64,000 nucleotides of DNA from contig NZ_LIVQ01000003.1 in NCBI RefSeq assembly GCF_001905445.1, forward strand, positions 993,445 to 1,057,444. Direction: 5' to 3'. This document shows, one piece after another, positions 15,223 through 23,388 of the stretch. Numbering within the stretch: position 1 is the first letter of the stretch; each line of letters begins with the position of its first letter. The notes under the pieces are model-generated. The model was given only the letters and a program-made list of their open reading frames with translations. It was not told the DNA's origin and did not search any database. The position numbers were made by a program, and so were the translations under genes. This DNA is from Streptomyces sp. CB00455 (GTDB lineage: Bacteria > Actinomycetota > Actinomycetes > Streptomycetales > Streptomycetaceae).

Positions 15223-16683
15223 TCAGTCGATCACCGGCGGGGCAACCCGACGGTTGCTCTGCCAGGTCTCTTCGTCCTCGGCCAGGTAGTCGGGGCGCTC
15301 GCCCCCGTGGTCGTCGCGGCGCTTGCCCGGAGTGCGCGCACCTGCACCGGCCTGGCTCATCGGAGCCGCACCGGCGCCGCCGGCGTTGTTCCGCACGAGA
15401 CCGGAGCCGCCCTGCGTGAACGGCTGGCCGGCCTTCGCCGTGCCACCGCCCGTCACCGGCTGACGCCCGCCGACGATACCTCCCGGCTCCGAGGCCAGGC
15501 GGCGGCCCGTGGAGGGGCCGCCCACGCCAGCGTGGGTACCGCCGTGGGCCCCGCCGCCCATCATGCCGTTCATACCCCGGCCTGCCTGCGTGCCTTCGGC
15601 GCCGATGACCGTCCCGCGCGGAATGCTCGAACTGGGACCGCTTGTCGACACGGGCTTGCCGCCGAGGATCCCGGTGTCACGGGGCGGCAGGCCCGGGAGG
15701 CTGCCGCCGAACTTTCCTCCTCCGGGAAGGGTGGGACCACTCAGCCCGGGGAGCGTTCCGACGCGACCAGGTCCGGTGGTGGGGACCGTAGGACCACTGA
15801 ACGGCGGGAGGGATACCGGCGGGAGGACCGGGCCCACACCAGTGGGCCCCGTGGGCAACGGGCCGCCGGGAGTGACCGGCCCCTGAGGCAGAGTCGTCGG
15901 CGGTGGCAGGGTCGCGACGTGGTCGAGGCCGACGCTGACGTCCCGGTCCGGCGTCAGCGGAACGGGCGGCGGCGTCAGCGTGGTTGCCGGGGGGCGCGTG
16001 CTGTCCGTCTGCGGGGGATGCCCGGGGACCCATCCCGGATCATTCGAGCGGTCACGGCTCGTCGGCGAAGATGGGACATCCGTGTAGCCGCTGCGTTCCG
16101 CCGTACCGGTGCCGCCACCGTCCCGTGCGACGTCTTCGTAGGGGTTGTAGCCAGTCGGAACAAACGCCTGCGGCGGCGGCGGGAACGTAGGGATCTCCGC
16201 CTTGTTCATCTGCGTGGACGACTGCTCGTACGACTCCGCCAGCGCCTTCATCAGCTTCACCGCCTCGGCGTGCTCCGAGTTCAGCTTCGCCGATGACTCC
16301 TGCCTGATCTGCTGGGAGTCCGGGTCATTGTGGAACTTCTTGGCCGCCTCCAAGTTGGCGGCAGCGTCCGTGTCGTACGCGGGCATCTTCGATGCCTCGA
16401 CCATCTTCTGGACGGCGTCGGTCATCCACTTGGAGCCCTCGGCGCTGTACTCGCTCAGCCGCAGCGTCGCGTTGCCCGCGCGGCCGACCCACTCCTGGAA
16501 GGCGACGGCTCCCTCGCCCTCCCAGCCGGTGACACGGTGCTTCTTGAGCTTCTCCGCGATCTTCGCGATGTCCTCGGAAGCCTTCTTCAGCTGCGCGGCC
16601 CGGGCCTTCGCCGTCTCCGGGTCCAGTGAAGCGATCATCGCCTTCAGCTGCTGGTGCGTGTAACCCTCGAAATCCGTCGCCAT
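15223..16683 (-). CDS. WXG/PPE-like protein with Pro/Gly-rich body and YxxxD tail, putative type VII substrate
   Basis: A 486-residue protein. Residues 1-165 form a helical WXG/PPE-like domain with W54-E55-G56 at the predicted turn (RVTGWEGEGAVAFQEW). Residues 170-455 are low-complexity Pro/Gly/Thr sequence. The C-terminus reads RPDYLAEDEETW: Y466-x3-D470 fits the YxxxD/E export signal known from mycobacterial ESX substrates, and the (D)YLxED-ETW ending recurs in Streptomyces proteins of this kind as far as I recall. There is no Sec signal. Its ATG shares one base with the upstream stop (TGATG at 16685-16681), implying translational coupling. It is followed directly by mycosin. Confidence 0.82.
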   Translation of the reverse strand: MATDFEGYTHQQLKAMIASLDPETAKARAAQLKKASEDIAKIAEKLKKHRVTGWEGEGAVAFQEWVGRAGNATLRLSEYSAEGSKWMTDAVQKMVEASKMPAYDTDAAANLEAAKKFHNDPDSQQIRQESSAKLNSEHAEAVKLMKALAESYEQSSTQMNKAEIPTFPPPPQAFVPTGYNPYEDVARDGGGTGTAERSGYTDVPSSPTSRDRSNDPGWVPGHPPQTDSTRPPATTLTPPPVPLTPDRDVSVGLDHVATLPPPTTLPQGPVTPGGPLPTGPTGVGPVLPPVSLPPFSGPTVPTTGPGRVGTLPGLSGPTLPGGGKFGGSLPGLPPRDTGILGGKPVSTSGPSSSIPRGTVIGAEGTQAGRGMNGMMGGGAHGGTHAGVGGPSTGRRLASEPGGIVGGRQPVTGGGTAKAGQPFTQGGSGLVRNNAGGAGAAPMSQAGAGARTPGKRRDDHGGERPDYLAEDEETWQSNRRVAPPVID

Positions 16684-17210
16684 CAGACCACACCACCCGT
16701 CACATCGCCGTCGTGAGCCGGAGGCGCGGTACCCGCGTTCTTGCGCTGCTCCTCCAGGTACGGGTCGCGCTTCGGCACGTAGTTCTTCTCCGCCTCGCGG
16801 GCGATGGCCGCCATGCGGCGCTTCGTCTCCTCGTCCACGTCCGCGTAGCCCTTGCCGGCTGTGAGCACCGCGATGCCCAGGGCCTCGATCTGCCCCGCCA
16901 GCCCCTTCGAGAGCTTCTCCAGCTCCGTGACCACGGTCGTGTACGACTTGTAGAGGGCGTCGGCCTCCGGGAAGCCCTTCCCCAGCGAGCCCTCGCGCAG
17001 CGTGCCGTGCGCCAGCTTCTTGTGGTCCGCGTCGGAGCCGTCCAGCTCCTCCAGCAGGACGTCCACCATTTTCTTGTATTCCTTCAGCGAGTCGTGCTCG
17101 ATCGCCAGCGCCGCGGCGCGCGACTGCGCAGCCGCCTGCGCCCTGATCGAATCCGCCAGGCCCGCCGAAGGGCCCACCCCGAACAGACCCGGCCCATTCT
17201 CCGTTGCCAC
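16683..17210 (-). CDS. helical first protein of the ESX-type cassette
   Basis: A 175-residue protein. I choose GTG 17210 (VATENGPGLFGVGPSAG) because GGAGG lies 5 bases upstream; the longer frame is Arg/Cys-rich and not family-like. The body is alpha-helical (ADSIRAQAAAQSRAAALAIE, KEYKKMVDVLLEELDG, YKSYTTVVTELEKLSKGL), consistent with an EspC- or WXG100-like coiled hairpin, but there is no WXG motif. It has no signal peptide. It opens the six-gene minus-strand series and is coupled to the next gene by a one-base overlap. It is probably a chaperone or partner of the following protein. Confidence 0.7.
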   Translation of the reverse strand: MATENGPGLFGVGPSAGLADSIRAQAAAQSRAAALAIEHDSLKEYKKMVDVLLEELDGSDADHKKLAHGTLREGSLGKGFPEADALYKSYTTVVTELEKLSKGLAGQIEALGIAVLTAGKGYADVDEETKRRMAAIAREAEKNYVPKRDPYLEEQRKNAGTAPPAHDGDVTGGVV

Positions 17211-17377
17211 GATGGCCTCCCCGACTCCCCGTCTCCCCGTGGACGCGGCGTCACCGCCGCATCCCGTCCCCGTTCGCTCGCGTTCGCACGCGCGCGGGCA
17301 CACTCTCATCGATCACTCTAGCGACCGGCACCGACAGCCCCAAGTCCGGGGTTGCAGGTGCAATGCGGGTCACACGG

Positions 17378-19726
17378 TCACGAGTTGGGCACGGCCACCG
17401 CTGCCGATGGCCGGATCGGGAGCCTGTTCACCGGCCGGCCCGTGGCCGCGCGGACCGCCGAGGCCACCGCCGCGGGGGTCGTCACCACCGGGACCGCGCT
17501 CGCCGCCTTCGCGCCGAAGGGCGCCACCACGTCCCGCTCCTCGACCAGTTTGACGATCCGCACCGCCGGGGCGTCCAGCGACGTCGGCAGCGCGTAGCCC
17601 GTCAGGTCAGGGTGGCGGACCAGGCCCGAGACCGTACGGAGGTTCTCCGTCAGGGCCGCGCCCACGCCCTGGGTGACGCCCGCTTCGATACGGGCCGCCA
17701 GCTGCCGGGGGTTGAGGACGCGGCCCACGTCCTGGGCCACCGCCAGCTCCACCACGCGGACCGAGCCCAGCTCGATGTCGACGTCCACCACCGCGCGGAT
17801 CGCGCAGAAGGCGAGGCCGACGAAGGCGTCGCCCTGGCCGTCCGCGTCCAGGGGCTCCGTCGGGTGGGGGCGGCACTGGGCCGTCGCCCAGAGCTCCTTG
17901 CCCTCCATGGCCTCCGCGACCGTGGTGGAGAACGCGCCGTCGTACGACGTGATCCGGCCATCCGTGATCTGGAGGAGCTCGGTGGACATGCCGAGCTTGT
18001 GCGCCATCGGCTGGAGCAGTTGCGTGCGGACCATCTTCGCGGCGCGCTCCACCGCCCCGCCCGACACCCACGTGTGGCGGCCGTGCGCGGACGGGCCCGC
18101 CGGCGGCTGGTCGGTGTCTGCCGGGGCCGTGGTCACCTCGTCGACGCCCAGGACCTCCTGGACGATCTGACGGGCCAGCGTGGCGAAGCCCTGGCCCGTG
18201 TCGACCGCGGCGCAGATGACCGTCGCCACGCCGTTGACGACCTTCACCGTGGCCGTGGAGACCTCGTCCGTGCCCTCGGCGCCGAGCATGTGCACCATGC
18301 CGACCCCGTAGCCGACCCCGCGCCGGACCGCGCCCGGCTCGCCGGCGCCCTCCGGGCCGCCGGGCAGCAGCCACTCGTCCTCCGGGGTGTCCTTCGGGAG
18401 AGCGGGCAACTCGAAGTCGCGTACGGCACGCAGCAGTTCCGCCACCGGCGCCGGGCAGGTCACCGTCTGGCCCGTGGGCAGGAGGTCGCCCGTCGCCAGG
18501 ACGTTGCGCATGCGCAGTTCCGCGCCGTCGATGCCGAGGGCGGCGGCCAGCTTGTCCATCTGGCCCTCGTACGCCGCGCAGACCTGCATGGCGCCCTCGC
18601 CCCGGACGTGGCCCGACGGCGGGTTGTTGGTGCGCACCGCCCAGCCCTCCACGAAGGCGTGCGGGACGACGTACGGGCCGCAGGCGAAGGCCACCGCCGC
18701 CGCCAGGGACTCCGAGGACGCATCGGCGTACGCGCCTGCGTCCATCAGGATCTGGGCCTCCACCTTGACCAGCCGGCCCTCCGCGTCCGCGTGGTGGCGG
18801 TAGCGCAGCAGGGTCGGGTGCCGGTGGGTGTGGCCGAGGAAGGACTCCTCGCGGGTGGCGGCCAGCTTCACGGGGCAGCCCGTGCGCAGGGCCAGCAGGC
18901 CGAGCGGCAGCTGGAAGGCGGCGTCCTCGCGGTCGGCGGTCGCGCCCGGGACGCCCGTGACGACCACCCGCACCCGGTCGGGCTCCAGCCCGAAGCAGGC
19001 GGCGGCCAGGTCGCGGTCGGTGTGCGGGTCGGTGGAGGCGGTGTACAGCTCCACGCCGCCGTCGGGCCGCGGCACGGCCAGCCCCGCCTCGGCGCCGATG
19101 GGCGCGGGGTCCTGGCGGCCGATCCGGTACAGGCCCTCGACCACGACCTCGCCGGTGGCTTCGGGGTCGCCGTAGCGCAGCGGGATGTGGCGGATGAGGT
19201 TGCCGTCGGGGTGCAGGGCGGGCGCGCCGAAGGACTGCTCGGGGTCGGTGACCGGGTCCAGCAGCTCGTACTCGACGGCGATCGCGGCCGCGGCGAGCCG
19301 TGCGGTGTCGGGGTGGTCGGCGGCGACGGCGGCGATGGGCTCGCCGTGGTGGCGCACGACGTCGTGCGCGAAGACCGGCCGGTCGGCGATGCGGCGGCCG
19401 TGCGTCGTCGAGCCGGGGACGTCGGCGTGGGTGACGACGGCGCGCACCCCGGGCATCTCGGCGGCGGCCGAGGTGTCGATGGACAGGATCCGGGCGTGGG
19501 CGTGCGGGGAACGCAGCACGGCGGCCCACAGGAGGCCCTCGGCCCACAGGTCGGCGGCGTAGGGGAAGGTGCCCTCGGTCTTGGCGCGGGCGTCGGCGGC
19601 CGGGACGGACGCCCCGATCCCGCGGGGGGGCCGCTGCTCCGCGGAGTCGTCGTCCGGTCCTCCGGCCAGGGCGGTGACCGTGGCGTTCACCGCTGTCGTC
19701 GCCGTCGCCGCGTCCTGCGCGCTCAC
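17378..19726 (-). CDS. molybdenum hydroxylase large (molybdopterin-binding) subunit, xanthine dehydrogenase family
   Basis: A 782-residue protein; GTG 19726 follows CGGAGG and overlaps the previous stop by four bases (GTGA). It contains the aldehyde oxidase/xanthine dehydrogenase a/b hammerhead domain (residues 35-145) and the two molybdopterin-binding domains after it. Two active-site signatures are unusual. The RGFGxPQ-like segment reads RGEGAMQ. The C-terminal GxKGVGE segment, which in family members carries the catalytic glutamate, reads FGAKAASAVP and has no Glu. The substrate therefore cannot be assumed to be xanthine. No XdhC-type maturation factor or regulator is adjacent. Confidence 0.88.
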   Translation of the reverse strand: MSAQDAATATTAVNATVTALAGGPDDDSAEQRPPRGIGASVPAADARAKTEGTFPYAADLWAEGLLWAAVLRSPHAHARILSIDTSAAAEMPGVRAVVTHADVPGSTTHGRRIADRPVFAHDVVRHHGEPIAAVAADHPDTARLAAAAIAVEYELLDPVTDPEQSFGAPALHPDGNLIRHIPLRYGDPEATGEVVVEGLYRIGRQDPAPIGAEAGLAVPRPDGGVELYTASTDPHTDRDLAAACFGLEPDRVRVVVTGVPGATADREDAAFQLPLGLLALRTGCPVKLAATREESFLGHTHRHPTLLRYRHHADAEGRLVKVEAQILMDAGAYADASSESLAAAVAFACGPYVVPHAFVEGWAVRTNNPPSGHVRGEGAMQVCAAYEGQMDKLAAALGIDGAELRMRNVLATGDLLPTGQTVTCPAPVAELLRAVRDFELPALPKDTPEDEWLLPGGPEGAGEPGAVRRGVGYGVGMVHMLGAEGTDEVSTATVKVVNGVATVICAAVDTGQGFATLARQIVQEVLGVDEVTTAPADTDQPPAGPSAHGRHTWVSGGAVERAAKMVRTQLLQPMAHKLGMSTELLQITDGRITSYDGAFSTTVAEAMEGKELWATAQCRPHPTEPLDADGQGDAFVGLAFCAIRAVVDVDIELGSVRVVELAVAQDVGRVLNPRQLAARIEAGVTQGVGAALTENLRTVSGLVRHPDLTGYALPTSLDAPAVRIVKLVEERDVVAPFGAKAASAVPVVTTPAAVASAVRAATGRPVNRLPIRPSAAVAVPNS

Positions 19727-22152
19727 ACCGTGCCTCCGTGGTGGATGCCGCCCTCGCCGGGCGACGCCTGATGCGGAATACGTGGCTCCGTCAGGCCCGG
19801 TACCGAAGCGGGTCCCGAACCGGAACCCTGACCCGGTCCCGCCTCCGGAGCCGCACCCTGCCCCTGGCTCTGACCCTGACCCTGACCCTGAGCAGGTCCG
19901 TGCCCGTGTCCGTGCCCGTGTCCGTGCCCGTGTCCGTGCCCCTGCCCGTGTGGCGTCGGCTCGGCCGACGCCGCCTCGCGTTCGGCCACGACCTCGCGCA
20001 CGGCGTCGACGACCCCCGCGTAACCGGAGCACCGGCAGAGGTTGCCGCAGAGCGCCTGCCGCGTCTCCAGCTCGCTGGGAGCGTGGTTGCCCTCCAGCAG
20101 GTCATGGATGGTCATGGCCATGCCGGGTACGCAGAAGCCGCACTGCACCGCGCCCGACCTGCACAACGCCTGCTGCACGTCCGAGAGTTCCCCGTCCGTG
20201 GCGAGCCCCTCGACGGTACGGACCTCGCTGCCGGCGGCCGTCGCGGCCGGCACCAGGCACGAGGCGACGAGCCGGCCGTCGACCTGGACGGCGCAGGCGC
20301 CGCACTCACCCTGCGAGCAGCCGTCCTTGGCGCCGGCGAGGCCGAGGCGCTCGCGCAGCACGTAGAGCAGCGACTCGCCGATCCAGGCACCGGTGACGGG
20401 CCGGTCGGCGCCGTTGACGCGCAGGACGTAGGAAGCCTGCGGGTGCTCGTGATGGGCGTCGGCCCCGGCGTTCGCTTCTTGTTCTTCGTACGTCGGCACC
20501 TCGGCCGGGAAACCTTCGGCGGTGTCCCCCCGCGGGGGTGCCAGGGCGCTGTCGGCGGTGTCCCCGGTCGGCGCGGGCCCGGCCGGGACCTCCGCCGGGC
20601 CCTGGCCGGCCTCCGCGAAGCCCTGCCCGTCCGCACCGGCCGGCTCCGCACCGCCGTGGTGGTCCGCGTCGGCGTGCGGCGGCCCGGCATGCGCGAAACC
20701 TGCGTGCGGAAGGCCGGCGTGCGAGAGCCCGGCATCGGGCAGCGGGGCGGACTCCGCCACGGGAGCCGGCTCGGCGCCGGGTACCTGCGACACCCCGGGC
20801 GGGGTCTGCGCCCCGGCCGCCACCGGTTCCGGTCCGGACCCCACCGAGGGCGAGGACGAGGGCGAGGACGAAGACGACGAAGCCGAAGCAGAGGACGAAG
20901 CGGAAGGCGAAGCAGAAGGCATCTGCGGCGCGTGGCCGAAGGCCGCGAAACCGTGCCCGTCCGTGTCCCCGTGCCGCCCGGCCGCGCCGGACGCCGCGTA
21001 CGGGTCCGACGCCGGATACGCCTCCGGCTCCGGCTCCGCGTAGGGATCCGACGGCGCGCAGGCGTCCGACCGCGCCGGCTGCGCCGCCGCCGGATCGATC
21101 CGCGCTCCGCCGAAGAGGTCCAGCCCGCCGTCGGCCGCCACCGGTCCGGCGTGCCCGCCCAGGGCCTGCCCGCCCGGCTCCGTCGTCTCGGCGCCGGGGT
21201 GCGGCCGCTCCCCCGCGACCGGCAGCGCCGCCGGTCCGTGCGCGGCGTCGACGTCGTGCGGGGCCCGATGCGCCGACTCGGCCGCTTCCGGCAGCGGGGT
21301 GCCCACACCGGGGCCGCCCAGCACGCGCGGTCCGCGCCGCGGGCCGCCGGCTCCGGGGCCGCCGAGCAGCCCTCCGGCGGCCGCGGACTCGGCGGCCGAA
21401 GCGGCCGCGGCGGCGGCCGCGTCGTCCGTGCCCGGCAGCGTCCCCGGCAGCGGGCCCGGGCCGAAGTCACCGTCCGGCCCCGGTCCCTGCTCCTGCGGCG
21501 CCTGCGGCTGGTGCTGCTCCTGGGACGCGTAGCCGCGCGCGCTCTCGAAATCGGGGTGGCTCGCCCACGGCGCCGCGGCTCCGCCCGGCAGTGTCGCCGG
21601 GGCCTGGCTCCAGTCGGCGTCCAGGGAGGTGGACTGCCGGAAGTGGTCCGGCTGTCCGGCCCCTTCCGGCACGGCCCACTGGCCGGTCGAAGAAGACTCG
21701 TCCTGGAAGCGCCACTCGGCGGTCTCCCCCGGGTCCGCCTCGGATTCGGGCTCCGCCTGCGCGAACGCCGCGGCCACCGACGCCGGGATGGGCACCGACG
21801 CCGGGATCGGGCCGCCGACCGGGGCCGGGGCATGGGCGGAGGCGGAGCCCGAGTCCGCCTCGGGCCACTGCACCGGGAGCGTCCAGGCGCCCGTGGCCGA
21901 CGGATCCGTGCTGGCCGAGCCGAGCGGCACGATCATCGGCGGCGGCACGTAGCCGTGCCCGGGCGCCGCCAGCGGCTCCCCGGTCCCCAGCGCGTCCAGC
22001 ATGTCCTGCGGCAGTTTCACGAAGGCCGTCGCGTCGGAGTCGTAGTCGCCGCCGTGCGGCACCGGTTCCCAGCCCCAGTCGGCACCCGTGGAACCCGTGT
22101 TCCCCTGGTCCCCAGTCGCTCCGCCCACGTTCCCGTTCCCGTTCCCGCTCAT
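19723..22152 (-). CDS. 2Fe-2S subunit of molybdenum hydroxylase with long low-complexity extension and His-Gly tail
   Basis: An 809-residue protein; ATG 22152 overlaps the FAD-subunit stop (ATGA). Only about 160 residues (about 580-740) are the conserved [2Fe-2S] subunit: a plant-type cluster (GCSQGECGACAVQVDG with a later SCLVPA) and a C-terminal cluster (QCGFCVPGMA, LCGNLCRCSGYAG). All eight cysteines are present. The first roughly 570 residues are Pro/Ala/Ser/Asp-rich, including a poly-Ser stretch, with no signal peptide. The tail is (HG)n then (GQ)n, encoded by 12-bp repeats at 19897-19944. Normal subunits are 150-200 residues. The extension stays in frame and matches local codon bias, so it is not an annotation artefact of a missed stop. 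Confidence 0.85.
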   Translation of the reverse strand: MSGNGNGNVGGATGDQGNTGSTGADWGWEPVPHGGDYDSDATAFVKLPQDMLDALGTGEPLAAPGHGYVPPPMIVPLGSASTDPSATGAWTLPVQWPEADSGSASAHAPAPVGGPIPASVPIPASVAAAFAQAEPESEADPGETAEWRFQDESSSTGQWAVPEGAGQPDHFRQSTSLDADWSQAPATLPGGAAAPWASHPDFESARGYASQEQHQPQAPQEQGPGPDGDFGPGPLPGTLPGTDDAAAAAAASAAESAAAGGLLGGPGAGGPRRGPRVLGGPGVGTPLPEAAESAHRAPHDVDAAHGPAALPVAGERPHPGAETTEPGGQALGGHAGPVAADGGLDLFGGARIDPAAAQPARSDACAPSDPYAEPEPEAYPASDPYAASGAAGRHGDTDGHGFAAFGHAPQMPSASPSASSSASASSSSSSPSSSPSVGSGPEPVAAGAQTPPGVSQVPGAEPAPVAESAPLPDAGLSHAGLPHAGFAHAGPPHADADHHGGAEPAGADGQGFAEAGQGPAEVPAGPAPTGDTADSALAPPRGDTAEGFPAEVPTYEEQEANAGADAHHEHPQASYVLRVNGADRPVTGAWIGESLLYVLRERLGLAGAKDGCSQGECGACAVQVDGRLVASCLVPAATAAGSEVRTVEGLATDGELSDVQQALCRSGAVQCGFCVPGMAMTIHDLLEGNHAPSELETRQALCGNLCRCSGYAGVVDAVREVVAEREAASAEPTPHGQGHGHGHGHGHGHGHGPAQGQGQGQSQGQGAAPEAGPGQGSGSGPASVPGLTEPRIPHQASPGEGGIHHGGTV
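19871..19944. repeat. coding microrepeats (6-bp and 12-bp) in the iron-sulfur subunit tail
   Basis: TGACCC occurs three times in tandem (about 19871-19888), then TCCGTGCCCGTG four times (19897-19944, last copy with one change). On the minus strand they encode Gly-Gln and His-Gly dipeptides. Copy changes would stay in frame because units are multiples of three. Confidence 0.85.
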
Positions 22153-23048
22153 GAGGTCAGCGCCCTCGCCAGGGCCCTGCGCGCCAGCACGGCCACCGTT
22201 CGCCGCAGATGCAGTACACCGGGGGCCACCGGCTCCCCCTGGTCGGGCACACAGGCCGCCGCGACGTACTCGCCGAAGGCCTCCAGTGCCTCGGGGGCCA
22301 GGCTCCGCTGCCCGTCCCAGTCGATCAGCGAGGCCACCCACTGCTCGGCCTCCAGCGGCCGCAGCGGCATCGGGGCCACCGCACCGATCGCGCAGCGCAC
22401 GCCCCGGCGCGCGGGGTCCAGTACGAGTCCCACGGACGCCACGGCCCGGCCCGGCCCGGTGCGCCCCGTGGCCTTGAGGAAGACCTGCGGGGCGTGCAGC
22501 AGCGGCACCCGGACGAAGCCGATCAGTTCCCCGGGCCGCAGCATCTCCCGGCCGGCCAGCAGGTGCGACACCGGGATCTCGCGCGATCCGCCCGGGCCGA
22601 CGATGACGAGCACGGCCTCCAGCGCGGCCAGCACGGGCAGCGCGTCACCGGTCGGCGCGGCGGTGGCGATGTTCCCGCCGAGGGTGCCGGCGTTGCGGAT
22701 CTGCGGGGGCCCGGCGGCGCGTGCGGCCGCGGCCAGCGCGGGGATCAGAGCGGCGAAATCCGGCCGTCCCATCCGGGCGTGCGTGAGACCCGCGCCGAGC
22801 AGCGCGTGGCCGTCCTGGTACTGCCAGCCCCGGATCTCGTTGATCCGCCCCAGGCCCACCAGCGCGGCGGGCCGCAGCAGGCCGGCGTTGACGGCGGCCA
22901 TGAGGTCGGTGCCGCCCGCGACGGGCACGGCGGCGGGCATGGCGGTGAGTGCCGCCACGGCCTCGTCGAGCGAGGCCGGCAGCGTCACGGACTGCGCCGC
23001 CTGCGGCCCCTGAGGTGAATGCAGTACGTGCGGTGCGTGCGTGGTCAA
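22149..23048 (-). CDS. molybdenum hydroxylase FAD-binding subunit (CoxM/XdhB type)
   Basis: A 299-residue protein. I start it at TTG 23048 (LTTHAPHVLHSP), about 9 bases after GGAAGGGG; the longer frame to 23144 adds Cys/Arg-rich residues without family similarity. FAD-binding motifs are present: PVAGGTDLMAAVN (residues 45-57) and NAGTLGGNIATAAPTGD (about 120-136). The C-terminal CO-dehydrogenase flavoprotein domain follows. It is the first gene of a three-gene operon (FAD, 2Fe-2S, Mo), each overlapping the next by four bases. It passes electrons from the iron-sulfur subunit to NAD or another acceptor. Confidence 0.9.
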   Translation of the reverse strand: MTTHAPHVLHSPQGPQAAQSVTLPASLDEAVAALTAMPAAVPVAGGTDLMAAVNAGLLRPAALVGLGRINEIRGWQYQDGHALLGAGLTHARMGRPDFAALIPALAAAARAAGPPQIRNAGTLGGNIATAAPTGDALPVLAALEAVLVIVGPGGSREIPVSHLLAGREMLRPGELIGFVRVPLLHAPQVFLKATGRTGPGRAVASVGLVLDPARRGVRCAIGAVAPMPLRPLEAEQWVASLIDWDGQRSLAPEALEAFGEYVAAACVPDQGEPVAPGVLHLRRTVAVLARRALARALTS

Positions 23049-23388
23049 CCCAGCTGCCCCTTCCCGATGTCCCGGTCCCGGCGCCTCACGCCTGTCCGCC
23101 GTACGGTACGTGCTCACCGCCGGGACGTGGCAACTCTGGCACATCTTCCGGGGCGCCCGGCGCGAGGGTGGCCCGGGCGCCCCTCACCCGGTGGGCGCCC
23201 CGCACCGGCCGGGTGGTCCCACCGGCCCGGCGGCCGCCCGCTCCGGGCGCCGCCGCCCCCCGGCCGCGCCCGCCCGCCGCCGCCCGGACCGCCCGCCCGG
23301 ACGCCACCCGACCGGTACCGGCCACATTCCCAACTGCCCCTTTTTCCCTGTATCACCGGGAATGCAGCCAGAGTTCCGGTTCCCGCCG
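23049..23388. other. 340-base non-coding gap upstream of the molybdenum hydroxylase operon
   Basis: The gap lies between the hydroxylase operon start and the stop codon of the hexosaminidase gene, both on the minus strand, so it must hold the operon promoter. I see three copies of the palindrome GGGCGCCC (23151-23158, 23175-23182, 23193-23200) and a relatively A/T-rich patch at 23335-23365. No gene, and no promoter I would defend. Confidence 0.4.

Noticed and set aside
16770..16830. YxxxD/E export signal in the first protein of the ESX cassette
   Set aside because: The NYVPKRDPYLEEQRK segment has tyrosines and acidic residues, but none at exactly the Y+4 position.
17210..17377. Second attachment-site copy of the tRNA-Cys 3' end at the far side of the ESX cassette
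   Set aside because: No stretch similar to the tRNA T-arm or acceptor was found here.
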